The notes below the pieces were generated by a model. It worked only from the letters and a program-made list of their open reading frames with translations, was not told where the DNA came from and did no database searches. Made by a program: the position numbers and the translations under genes. From NCBI GenBank assembly GCA_015179125.1, contig WHVA01000171.1:62001-126000 (forward strand): DNA of 64,000 nucleotides, in the 5' to 3' direction. Below are positions 23,101 to 32,892 of the stretch, piece by piece (the stretch's first letter is position 1; every line of letters begins with the position of its first letter). Origin of the DNA: Gautieria morchelliformis (Eukaryota; Basidiomycota; Agaricomycetes; Gomphales; Gomphaceae).

Positions 23101-24403
23101 GATGGGTCATGCATAGGAGGGAGCGTGGGGGCGGCAGCAGGTTTGTACAGGCGAGGCGTGGAGAAACAGGCAGTGAGGCTATACCTACACTGCAGGCATA
23201 TAAAAGTTTTATTCTCTGAAAAACTGTTCAAAAAACTGTAAAGATATTCCAAATATTTTTAGTGTTTTATTAGAATTTGTTGAGCAAGAAAATTGTAAAA
23301 AAATTCACAAGTTTTATTCAGGGTTTTTTATGGGTTTCTTTGTGTTTTCACAAAGAAACTTATAAAAAGACATAAAAAACCCTCCAAAAAACTTGAAATG
23401 ATTTTACAATTTTCTTGCTCAACAAATTCTAACAAAAAAAAACACAAAATTATGTTAAAGCTTTTTTACATTAAAAACACTAAAAAAATTTGGAATATCT
23501 TTACACTTTTTTGAACAGTTTTTGAGACCAGAAAATTTTTATATGCTTCCAGTGCTAGGGGAAGAACACGAACACACTGTCTTCGAAGCAGAGCTGGTGG
23601 GGGTGGCAATGGGAGCCAAGCTGCTGAACACCGAGAGGGTGCGGAGGTATGTCGTAGTGGCCGACAGCCAGGCGGCCATACAGACCACCAGATGTGAGAA
23701 GGCAATATCGGCACAGTACTTGATAAGCGTTCTGCACAGGCAGATCCAAGGTGTCACAGAACAGCATCCCGGGGCGAAGGTGATAATGAGGTGGGTGCCA
23801 GGACATGAGGGAGTGGAGGGCAACAAGAGGGCCGACGAAGGGGCCAAAAGGGCGGCAAGAGGGGAGTCGAGTGAGGAGAGGTTCGAGCTGATCGAATGCA
23901 AAGGAGTCCTGCCCAAGAGTAAGGTGGCAGAACTGCAGCGGTTCCAAAAAAGCATGCAGCAAGAGGCGAAAGCGATGTTCACTAGATCCCCGCGAGCATG
24001 CATAGCGCACAAGATCGACCGATCCATACCCTCCGCAGCATACGCCAGGCTCAGCCAAGAGCTACCGCGAAGACATGCCAGCATCCTAGTGCAACTCAGA
24101 ACCAGACACACAGCGCTGAACAAGCACCTGCACAAAATGGGGAAGGCAGACTCACCCATGTGCCCAGCCTGCGAGAAGGCAGAGGAGACAGTGTACCATC
24201 ACCTTTTCAGATGCCCAGCGTACAAGACGCAGAGACAGGAGTTACAGAGAGCGCTGCGGAGAGGAGCCACAATGGTTGCAACCATCCTGGGAAAACCAAA
24301 GGCGATGAAACACCTATTCAAGTACATACAAGCCACCCGGAGGTTTGTTAAGATGCACGGGGAGCTGATGATGCCGCTGCAATGGGAGGACAGCAGGAAG
24401 TAG
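20151..24403 (+). pseudogene. LINE ORF2: endonuclease, RT, RNase H (L1c)
   Basis: The start at 20151 gives LRVRQQNVNKSLTV and YDIVAIQEPYIDF, the first strands of the APE-type endonuclease. Frameshifts follow. The RT begins in the frame from 20768 (NPFKAPRTNGIPN), continues after a shift as LLFLDIKGAFPSI (Asp) and, after a TGA at 22023, as GRGMDQGCPISAIAYQ and YVGFVDDTMLMA (catalytic Asp pair). Thumb sequence runs to about 22780. RNase H starts VVVYMDGSCIGG and is split by the CACTG MITE. It continues with FEAELVG, ADSQAAI, RWVPGHEG and KRADEGAK. The C-terminus has a CPACEKAEETVYHHLFRCP zinc-binding motif. The protein would end at LQWEDSRK. Confidence 0.85.
23188..23554. mobile_element. CACTG foldback MITE, copy 4, in LINE RNase H
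   Basis: This 367-bp copy has CACTGCAGGCATATAAA and CTTCCAGTG ends. CTA is duplicated at 23185-23187 and 23555-23557. Removing the MITE and one CTA restores AVRLYLGEEHEHTVFEAE in frame, matching L1b. It therefore inserted after L1c. Confidence 0.95.
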
Positions 24404-24626
24404 ACAGAGGAACCAGGGAGCAAGCAGGATGATGCGTGAAGAACAAAACCCTTGCCAACCAAAGGCATGGACAAGCTTGGGGCTTCGCCCGCAGAGCACA
24501 AGCAGAGATAGAGGCAGAAAGGGCAGAAAGAACAATCCTGTCGACCGGGGCTTTGTAGAAAATTTGTCATACATAGGGCCTTGCCCCAAAAGACATAAAA
24601 TTGGATTAAATATATATATATAAGCT
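24404..24626 (+). other. L1c 3' UTR and tail
   Basis: The region after the ORF2 stop includes CAAGCTTGGGGCTTCGCCC, a purine-rich stretch, and the conserved 3' tail near 24568-24593, where GGGC and GCCC can pair as a small hairpin. Very similar sequence forms the 3' end of L1a, L1d and the SINE-like element. It is probably the RT recognition signal. Confidence 0.7.
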
Positions 24627-24802
24627 CTGGCATGCTAGCCCAATCACCGAATGCCTGAGTTACATGAGCAATCATGCCAGCGATAACAGGGATGGACAGA
24701 TAAGGAAGGAGTGGTGTCGGAAGGGGCTGGAACAGGAAGGGAAATAAATGGAACACAAGACAGAAGGATGCCAAAGGCTAGGAGAAGCTTGGGGGCCACC
24801 GC

Positions 24803-24912
24803 TGCGATAATGCACACACCATGGTAATGTGCAAGCAGTGGTAATGCACATGGCGATAATGCACACTTGACAATGCACACTGTGATAATGTGCATTGCGA
24901 TAATGCATATCG
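24803..24912. repeat. degenerate GATAATGCAC minisatellite
   Basis: About seven imperfect 14-18-nt units built on (G/A)(G/A)TAATGCAC with spacers lie in tandem. A CATCGGCGCTACCAGG block follows, and its reverse complement looks like a retrotransposon primer-binding region. The surrounding 24627-24940 shows no gene. Confidence 0.6.
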
Positions 24913-24939
24913 CAATAAAGCAGTGTGTGATTGGGGTTC

Positions 24940-25886
24940 CTCTGACATCGGCGCTACCAGGCCTACACATATATCCCCCCATTTGGTTCACTTTCCACCA
25001 TTCTCTCATTCCCAGCCAACACTCATCCCAAGCTCCAACTCCATTTCCTTTTTCTCCATTCTATATGCTCCACTCAATTCACTGTATGTACATGTAGGTT
25101 TGTTTTCCTGATTGTCCCCATGAATCAACTCCACCCTGGGCATATATCCCCACATATATGCAGTCCCCTGATCCATTCCACTTTGTCTCCATTCCCTTGC
25201 TGGATAATCCATGCTTTGCACATTAGTTAGTGGTACTCACATATGTATAAAGTAGCTATGAAGTACCAGAATCAAATCACCAGAAGATTAACTTTCAGTC
25301 ACCATCTGATCCATAGTAGCACTCACTACAGCTCAAGATTAAGCTGCACAGTCTACCAAGTCTCTCAAGCATCATATATGCACATTGTATAGTTCCATCT
25401 AAATACAGTATCTAGTCCAACACCTTTTGATTCATGCCAAGTCGACTATTATCCCCTGAGACCATTGAGAGTGCCATCAAGGCATGGTCCCTTTACCACG
25501 AACTCTTCACTAAGGAGTCTTTATTTCATGCACCACCATGCCATGGTCCTCGGCCTTGCTGACTGATGCTGACCACAGCCGACCTGTACCTCACAGCTGA
25601 ACACTGACCCAGGGTAGACATGCACCATGTGGCCTGTGGTAAGTACTACTCACTGCTGATCAATAGTGCAGATTACTGATGAATGGCACTCGTTCCTGTT
25701 TCTACTCATTATGCATTCCAGAGGCAAATCATACATGCCAGGAAATCCTGTGGTGGCATCCAGGAAACCTCCAAAGCATGCTGCAAAGGCCAGTGCAGAC
25801 AGAATGGTGGCAAATGAGGAGGGCACCATACTCATGCAAGTGCTATCTGTGTATGTATTCCTTTCGCATACATTCTAAGTACACCT
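24940..25886. other. unassigned region, possible LTR and short spliced ORF
   Basis: There is a TATA-like GTATAAAGTAGCT near 25245 and repeated ATATATCCCC(A/C) blocks. A possible intron (GTAAGT...GTGCAG, about 25638-25672) precedes a short open stretch, SYMPGNPVVASRKPPKHAAK, around 25730. I recognise no family. It may be an LTR plus leader of a lost element. Confidence 0.35.
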
Positions 25887-26400
25887 TGTAGCAACTCGGT
25901 TTGGACACAGTGGAATATTATAGACCAGTAGTTGGATGAATGGGACTGTCAGGAGGCTTATGAACTATTTAGTTTTCTCCTCAGTAATACTGAAATAGTC
26001 AACACTAAGAATATAATTGAAAGCTACCTATTTAGTTTTCTATGTTGTTTTTTCAGTTAAATACTACAAAGATACACTAATCAACTCACCCCCTCTGTGA
26101 TGAGGGGAGGGTATGCATTGGTGTGTTTCACCATCATCTAGTTGGTTCTGGCCCTTTAGTGCCTATCTGGGTTAGTGAACCACCATATCCCAAAGAGGAA
26201 ATTCATACACAACCACCCACAAAGGGTCAGTTTGGCTGGGAATGAAAAGAGATAGTAATACAGCCTTGAAAAGAAATCAAGGAAATTTTTAAAAATCATA
26301 GGATGATTGTTAGCATAATTCAGGTCAAAATTGAAAGGAAAAACAACAATATCTGAAGGAAATATTGGGTTTGAAGTCTGGTGCATATGTGCACCCAACA
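25887..26400 (-). repeat. copia 2 3' LTR
   Basis: On the minus strand a GAGGGGGTA tract is followed by TGTTGGGTGCACATATGCACC at 26400. The LTR runs to CGAGTTGCTACA at 25887. Both ends match the solo LTR at 8719-9206, so that solo LTR derives from this family. Confidence 0.8.
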
Positions 26401-26413
26401 TACCCCCTCAAAC

Positions 26414-26975
26414 CTAATATATACTGAGTTTTTCCTTGAGCATTGTGACTTCTTCATTTTCAATTGTATCTTGAATGAAATGCAAAAGAATGTCGAAATG
26501 CTTTGTCCTAGCATGTTGTTGATTGCCATAGGCAATCGTAATGGCAGACTGGTTGTCTGAAAAGATTTTGACTGGTGAATTCAGTGATTGGAATATTTCA
26601 GAGATGAGATGGCACATCCATAGAGCCTCTTTGCTTGCATGAGTTAAGGCAATAAATTTGGCTCCTGTTGATGACAGGGCTACAATGTATTGCTTCTGGC
26701 AACTCCATGATATGGTCCCTGCATCAATTTGAAAGATATAAGCTGAATATGAATGACTATGCTCTTGCGAAGCCCAATCACCACCCACATAACCCTCCAG
26801 TCCTTCTCGATTCTTTCCAAATGTTACTTTGTAGTCTTTTCAAATATTTAAAGACTTTTTTGACTGCATTCCAGTGTGTTCCACCTAGCTGCTTCATATA
26901 GATTGGTTTGGGCAGTGTCACATTGAGATAAGCATAATCTATGTCTATTTGATGTATCATTATTGTTGATGCCAT
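26414..26975 (-). pseudogene. copia RT start joined to RNase H (internal deletion)
   Basis: IMIHQIDIDYAYLNVTL, the palm region with the first RT Asp, is followed directly by GGTHWNAVKKVFKYLKR. The latter is normally about 200 residues downstream. The catalytic YVDD part is therefore gone. RNase H continues with GTISWSCQKQYIVALSSTGA, ASKEALWM and FSDNQSAITIAYG, then HARTKHFDI. The usual Glu region reads STGAKF, so the Glu is lost. Confidence 0.8.
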
Positions 26976-27007
26976 TGTCTCCAGAAGTTAAATTTTGGTT
27001 GAAAACT

Positions 27008-27830
27008 GTTGAAAGTATTGAAGAACACAATATTAACATATTGATTACAACAAACACGAACCCATATCACAACCGATGCATCGATAACGCCTCTCGAAGC
27101 ATATACATTACGGCACTAGCACCCAACATCGCCGGACCATCATATGTCCTTTCGACCTGACCCGATCACAGCCCCCGACTCCCCTGATGTCACAGGGACA
27201 CATAACACGTGTTACCACGACCTATATCACCTAAAGAACCCTATCCAAGACCACCGAGCCCATCCCGAATCACGCGCCTTCCATCAGTCACGTGACCCAA
27301 TCAAGGGACGCGATGTGTCGAGCCGACCCTGCCTATACCCAGACTATACCCCCTATCCATCACCAAACACCCGTGTCCTCATCCTGTTTTACACTCCATC
27401 TCCAAGCCCAACTTATACAGCGCACGCCCACACTCCTATCATTGTATATGCACCGCTCACCCCATTCCATCATTCCCTTAGTATCACACCACTAATTCCT
27501 TGACCGCCAAGTGCCATCAGTAACTAATAAATACCTAGCTTTATGTACAATTAACTAGCAGTGAAATCACACTTCGTTTCGCTCCTCACACAAGTAGTAG
27601 AACTTTCAGTCAACATAATTCATAAGACACACACACTCGCTGCGTGTGCATATATTCCTGTCGACCTCAAGCCTTACTCAATTTATCTCATAATTGAGAG
27701 ATTAAATCACATTGTCTTAAATAATATTCCTAGTACTAAATCACAAAAACATCTTGAATCACCTTCATGGTCTTCACAAGCTAGCATAGTTATATACTTG
27801 CTGCCTTTTTACTAGTCTGAGATCTAGTAA
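27008..27830. other. unresolved insertion in copia 2
   Basis: About 820 bp separates the RT start from the end of the integrase region. It contains many direct Ser/Thr/Pro-type frames on the plus strand but no recognisable domain, and a TATA-like AATAAATACC near 27528. It may be a solo LTR beginning TGTTGAAAGTATTG, though the second end is unclear. Confidence 0.4.
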
Positions 27831-27849
27831 TGGGACCATGTAAGGTTGG

Positions 27850-28682
27850 CTATTCTTGTTGGAGGTGAATTCTTTTGCTTCTCGTGGGTAATTGAGCTTC
27901 TGAAGCTCTCTCAATAACCCTTTGATCAGGTTGCAGCTCTTGAAGCTTTTCCTCTGGAGTGACTTCTATAATTCTCTTGACTTCGCCTTCTTCAGTCAAA
28001 ATAGGCGCTGGCATTACTGATGGCAACGGTTGGGCCTGCGGACTACTTCTGGGCATAGATGGAAGAGGTTCTTCAGTGGAAATGATTGGGACTGTCCCAG
28101 GTTTAGTCCCTTCAATGAATAAAACATTCTCTCCACAGAGACCTTCTGTGAATCTGGCCAATAAATGCAATGGCCATTGCTCTGTCCTGAGAAGCCTATC
28201 CATCTGGCTTTCATGGCTTGAGGTAACAATTCATCTCCTTGTTTTATCTTCACATATACCTCTTCTCCCCAGGTATGAATACCCTGGAGGTTAGGTTTTA
28301 CCTGATGAATTATTTCATAGGGAGATTTGTTTGGTAGAGCTCTTGTATGCATCTGATTCTTGATATAATTGGCATGATGAATTACATATCCCCAAAGGTT
28401 CTTTGGTAAATTCGATTCAAATAACATGGTACGAGTTCTCTCAATGAGAGTACGATTTAAACATTCTGCAACACTATTTGATTCTGGGGTGTCATGGACT
28501 GTCAAACGATGTTTGATGCCTTGTTTCACCAAATATTCTTCAAAATATGAGCTTGTATATTCACCTCCTCGATCTGAGACAACTGCTTTAATATGTACAT
28601 TTCTCTGATGAAGCATCATTGTTTCATAGAGTTTGTACTTTGAGAAGGTTTCTCCCTTGTTTGCCATCAAGTAGACTACCGG
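27850..28682 (-). pseudogene. copia integrase core and C-terminal region
   Basis: The frame reads YLMANKGETFSKYKLYE, AVVSDRGGEYTSSYFEEYL (second catalytic Asp), and HDTPESNSVAECLNRTLIERTRTML (catalytic Glu in the AEC position). LPKNLWGYVIHHANYIKN and KPNLQGIHTWGEEVYVKI follow, then the GFSGQSNGHCIYWPD tail. Pro/Glu-rich linker sequence continues to about 27850. The first catalytic Asp lies on the other side of the half-LINE, at about 30450. Confidence 0.85.
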
Positions 28683-30416
28683 TTGGTGCCACGTGACTCG
28701 AGGTGTGCGGGTAATTGATGACAATATTGCTTTAATTGACGAGTCTGCACCTAGGGACGGCCTTGAGGATGGCTCTCACTCCGCAACCACCACCTACGGA
28801 CTTAGACCCTCCTGAATCCCCTTCCTCTGATACCATAAATAATGCGCTTAATAAACTACATGATCTCATACATAGCATTGCCCTTCCTAAACCAAAAGGT
28901 GCAAAAACGTGCTCAATTCCTATCGACACACTACACAACGCACGCAACCTCGTCTCCTCGGCCTGCACCACCTTCAGGAACTCACATCTCGACCCTCGAA
29001 TCTCCAGCATCTGTGAAAAGCTCGAATCCATCTCAGCCCACATAGGCCTTGCTGCTCAAACCAGCAAACTTCGCTCTTGTGCCTCTGTACTCGCCGATAA
29101 CCCACTGCGCACACCCTCCGAACCCACTCCACCCCATCATGACACTAAATTTGACCTTACACTCTCCCAATCCAACTGTCAGGAGCCGGTTTTTGCTGGT
29201 CTGTCAGATGCAGACCTGAAGGACAGGATCAACAAAGCACTCGGTGTAGCAGGATGTTGGTGGGGAACTCGCTGGTCATCCCCAGACCCTGACGGGAATG
29301 TTAGAGAAGAAGACTGCATGGTTCGCATCAGAGCCGTTGGTTGCCACAGAAGTGGAGACATTTGGATCTCTACCTGCTCTGAGGATGAACGAAACGACCT
29401 CGTCGAGACTTCTCGCCAATGGCTCCCCAAATTGTCCGTCAGCCTCTCCATTTCCCCCAGGTTATACCCCATCATTGTCCACGGATTTCCCACCTCCTTC
29501 AATCCATCACGAGACAGCGATGGCATCGCCACCCTGTTGGACCAAAACGAGCATATCATTACACACCCCTCCATGCTCCAGCATGCCAAGTTCATATCTC
29601 GCTCTCCTCGACAAAATGCAAAAAATGCACTCCTCCCTGATCCTATATCTCAGTGATCTTGACGCTGCTAACAACTGCATCAAGCAGCATATTGCGTATC
29701 AAGGATGCCTCCACTCAACCATGTGATTCACACGCCAACCCCCACAATGCTTCAACTGTTATCGCTTCGGTCACTTTGCACGCTCCTGTAAAGACAAGAC
29801 AAAATGTGGCCTATGCTCAGGACCACATCTCACACATGACTGCAAATGCGCCAATGTGAACAACTGCAGTGAGGTGGTCACATGCCAACACATTGTCCGG
29901 AAATGTTCCCTCTGCGACGGCCCCCATTTGGCAACCGACCGCAAATGCCCTGCACGCAAACATATCCTTGAGCGTCACCTTCAGCGGACTGCTACCGTAG
30001 ATGGCCTCTACCATGAATAATAGATGTCAACTAATCCACTGCCTCCCTCGCATACAACCACCTCTGACCACTGCCCCATACCAATGCCCATTATTTATTA
30101 CCTGATGCAGGTCCTCGAGAACGAGCCTACACGCAACCAGTACTCCCTCCTTATGCCCATCAACATCTAGTAACATTAATAATTGTGGCGCCGCAGAGGT
30201 TAAGCTATTACTAGCTTACCCTGGGATCTCGTTTTTATCCCTCTCAACCTCATGAAATGCACCGCCCTCGCTCTCCCTCCTGTAATCTTACTGCGATATC
30301 CTCCCTTCGTTAAAGTAGCTGGCCATAGACCTACATGTAGCTTACAGTGCACCATAAGCGCCATGCGCTTCGAGCACTCTAATTGATTTTCTCTCTCTCT
30401 CTCTCTAGACTACTGG
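28672..30416 (+). mobile_element. half-LINE (ORF1 only) with 11-bp TSD
   Basis: The insertion 28683-30405 is flanked by TAGACTACCGG (28672-28682) and TAGACTACTGG (30406-30416). Removing it rejoins the copia 2 integrase frame (YSRDPVV to YLMANKGET). It carries a LINE gag ORF from about 28736, ends about 370 bp after that ORF, and finishes with a (CT)n tract rather than poly-A. Only a short relic of an ORF2 start may be present near 30105. It resembles HAL1-type half-LINEs. Confidence 0.7.
28736..30019 (+). pseudogene. LINE family 3 ORF1 (gag-like with three zinc knuckles)
   Basis: The frame opens MTSLHLGTALRMALTPQ. It has a helical N-terminal segment, then a core with LSDADLKDRINKAL, VRIRAVGCHRSGDIWI and YPIIVHGFPTSF, as in gag proteins of fungal LINEs. 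A stop at 29654 and a frameshift follow. A second frame then gives CFNCYRFGHFARSC, CGLCSGPHLTHDC and CSLCDGPHLATDRKC. The last frame stops near 30019. The first knuckle fits CX2CX4HX4C exactly. The protein would coat element RNA. It differs clearly from the ORF1 of L1c, so this is another LINE family. Confidence 0.75.
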
Positions 30417-30725
30417 GTCTCTTGAGTAGTCATCATTGATCAATAAGAGACACATAATATGCCTTTTCATTGATCATGAGGTGTCTTGAGGATCCCCAGA
30501 CATCTGAATAAATTTGTTCACCAATTTTTGATGCTCTATCTCTGGGTTCCTTCAGAAGAGACTTCCATGTCATCTTTGATTTGATACACACATCTCAGGT
30601 TATCAAAGAGCCCTTGTCAATGCCTAGAGCCATGTTATGATCAAGAAATATTTCAGCGTCTTTGAGATATATGCCTATCTTTTTGTGAATCTCCATGGCT
30701 GAAAAGCACTGATAGGCTTCATTCT
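30406..30725 (-). pseudogene. copia 2 pre-integrase and integrase start
   Basis: On the minus strand, MALGIDKGSLIT leads to a stop, then to KMTWKSLLKEPRDRASKIGEQIYSDVWGSSRH and YYVSLID. This is the linker of the GAG-pre-integrase domain and the first catalytic Asp (YSDVWG) of the integrase. It ends at the half-LINE target site. Beyond about 30725 I see no further copia sequence. Confidence 0.7.
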
Positions 30726-32201
30726 CACGTCATTGGAGATCTAGTCTGTATTAGTCTTCTATTAAGCATACAACACCATTTTGTTTGCATTGCATTGCTA
30801 GTGTTTTACCATGTTTTCCACCCATGTGACATTGTGAGACATTGGATCATTGCCCTTTCATTGGCTATCATGTCAGACAAGTGTTACTAATCATTCGTGT
30901 GATTGGGTGTAGCAGGGCTTTGCATATGTTTTCCTCTGTTTTGGTGGCATGTGATGTTGTCCATCAAATGTTATTGGCTGACAACTGACACAGTTGTTAG
31001 TATGCATTCCTGACATTGGCTATTGGCTCTTCCTCTGCTTTGCATGTGTGTTGCACTGTTTGCTTACGAAGGTTTTTCCTTTGCGTGCACAGCCCACCAG
31101 CCTCATCAATCAACAGTCAGTGACGTGTCCAATGTTTTACTTATCCATATCCGTCGTTTCTTCTCCTACATTCCTGTGATTACGTTTGCTGCGTCTGTGT
31201 TGCTTACCTAACCACATGCTTTATGTCCACTCCTACTTCACCTCTTCCTTTGCGCTCCATTGATAGAGATGGCGCAAAGTTCCTTTGGATCAGAAGCAAA
31301 GATGTGACGAAGGTCTTATTCCACTTTCGGACTATGGTGGTTGTCAAACCTGTTTTCTTGGAGTATAGTGCGTCCTCTGCATGTACACTTTGCAAAGAAC
31401 ACTGCTCGCTTCTCTTTGCTAACACTGTCGCCTATTGTACCCCATGTCACCCACCAATATCCTCCTTTTTGGGGTTTTTAGGGGGAAGCGGTTGTCCCTC
31501 ACTTTCCCTCCATTGACGCCTCTTCATGCTCCCCTTCCTGGCGCATCTGGAACTATGCTGTGGAGATGACATGGAATAATGCGTTGAAAACCATGAGGAG
31601 CGATTGTTGTCGTAGGTATCAGCGTCCAACTTCAAGAGAAGACATATGGCTGCATACGGAGGTACATTTGGCAGACGGTGGTCATGGTGGGACGATAGCA
31701 TCGAGTACCGTGTCGACGACTTGTGCCATATTGAATAGCAATCACTGTAGGTTGTCCCCCCCATGCACATGCATGTGGTGTGAGTACGCTGACCTGACAA
31801 CAATAGTGTACAGGTGTTTACGCATGGATCGAATTACCTCCTTTCATACGCCATGCTCGATCTCGGTGCCACGTACATTACACATACACCCAGATGAAAC
31901 ACTTCGCATGCACCCACATCCTCTGATCCTCAACCATGGACATCGTTGTGACGTGTCCTTCCATATGACTGCTTCATCCAACAGAGGACTGGGGAGCGGA
32001 GTGTGTGCTCTGCCTCGATGCGTGTGGCATGTGGCGACAGCCGGGCATGCTGGGTGGGTGCACGTGGGCTTGCCTGGTGAGGCATGGCAATGTTTGCATG
32101 TCTATCAGAATAGTTTGTTGTGACAAACATATCAAGAATTTCTACAAGCTTTATCACAGGTGTATGAGGCCACCTAAACTGAAGACACACAAAGTAGAGC
32201 C
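30726..32201. other. 1.5 kb without a recognised gene
   Basis: Several frames are open for 60-190 residues, but none shows a known domain. One frame near 31370 has CTLCKEHC and YCTPC, a paired CxxC pattern, for about 25 residues. A Cys-rich stretch lies near 31750. The composition looks like decayed repeat sequence. I make no gene call. Confidence 0.5.
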
Positions 32202-32336
32202 TGTCTGATTAATTGCATTCCTTGCTCCCACGATTGATGTCCAGGGGCACTGTTGTGAGTAACCCTGTCAGTCCATGTCATGCCATATGCCTGATCCCTT
32301 CAACGATGGGATGCGCCCCTCATTTTTCCTGATTTT

Positions 32337-32368
<32 letters not shown>

Positions 32369-32410
32369 CCGGGATTACATATCTATTCATACAGTGTGTC
32401 TGATTAATTG
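32202..32410. repeat. 181-bp insertion with 14-bp direct repeats and T30 tract
   Basis: TGTCTGATTAATTG occurs at 32202-32215 and 32397-32410. Between them lies a 181-bp segment with an uninterrupted run of 30 T at 32339-32368. The layout suggests a small retroposed element and its target duplication. However, the homopolymer is not at the edge, so the class is uncertain. Confidence 0.5.
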
Positions 32411-32892
32411 GGTTGTTTCGACCAACTGGAGGTTTTTTTTGGCCATTCAGGGTAACATGTATGCAGGTCTCAAGGTGTGTTTTTGTACATAGGTACCTTC
32501 GTCCTCTCTCCCTGTTGTGTCATGTTCACACTCCTCCCTTCTTCCATTGTATATATGTTTCACCTATTTGTATCCTGACTGTGCACCCCTATCCAACCCT
32601 GACTCAAGACCGCCTCTATCCTATTCACTAGCATCATATGAGCATTCAGTATAAGTAGTTTACATTCACATGTATATTCCCCAGTTCAATTATCATATGT
32701 CTACCTTGTGCAAAACTTGACCTCACTGTGACCATTGTCTTCAGCCCTCTTCTATAGACCCCTATCTTAGACCAGAGGAGGACTTAAGCGCCACTGGTGA
32801 GTTTTCATACTTCACCTTCATTACCTTAGCCTTCATACTATTATCAGTGCTGTCGGTGAAGGGCTCTGAAGGGGTACCTTCACTGGCAAAAG
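32411..32892 (-). repeat. gypsy-type LTR (family A), left part
   Basis: This part matches the 2330-2690 region of the solo LTR at 1640-2913. It shares TATAAGTAGTTTACATTC, the TTCCCCAGTTCAATTATCAT block and the GAAGGGCTC(T/C)GAAGG block. The LTR is cut at about 32892 by L1d and continues at 36303-36476. Confidence 0.75.

Larger units (their letters stand above)
17640..24626 (+). mobile_element. LINE copy L1c, nearly full length (Tad1/fungal type)
   Basis: ORF1 (gag with zinc knuckles) starts at 17896. ORF2 (endonuclease, RT, RNase H) starts at 20151, overlapping the end of ORF1 by about 4 nt. The 3' UTR runs from 24404 and ends with ACATAGGGCC...AAAAGACATAAAATTGG and a short TA-rich tail. It is interrupted by a 565-bp MITE in ORF1 and a CACTG MITE in ORF2. 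Several frameshifts and stops make it inactive. The exact 5' end and target duplication were not resolved. Confidence 0.8.
25887..30725 (-). mobile_element. copia element 2, split by a half-LINE and another insertion
   Basis: On the minus strand this Ty1/copia element shows pre-integrase/integrase (about 30725-30406), then the rest of integrase (28682-27850), the start of RT (about 26975), RNase H (26788-26414), a polypurine tract and a 3' LTR (25887-26400). Gag and protease are not seen. Most of the RT is deleted. Two insertions interrupt it: a half-LINE at 28683-30405 and an unresolved piece at about 27008-27830. Confidence 0.8.

Noticed and set aside
31560..32123. 187-codon ORF as a gene
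   Set aside because: No recognisable domain, unusual His/Cys/Trp-rich composition, and competing frames on both strands in a repeat-rich region.
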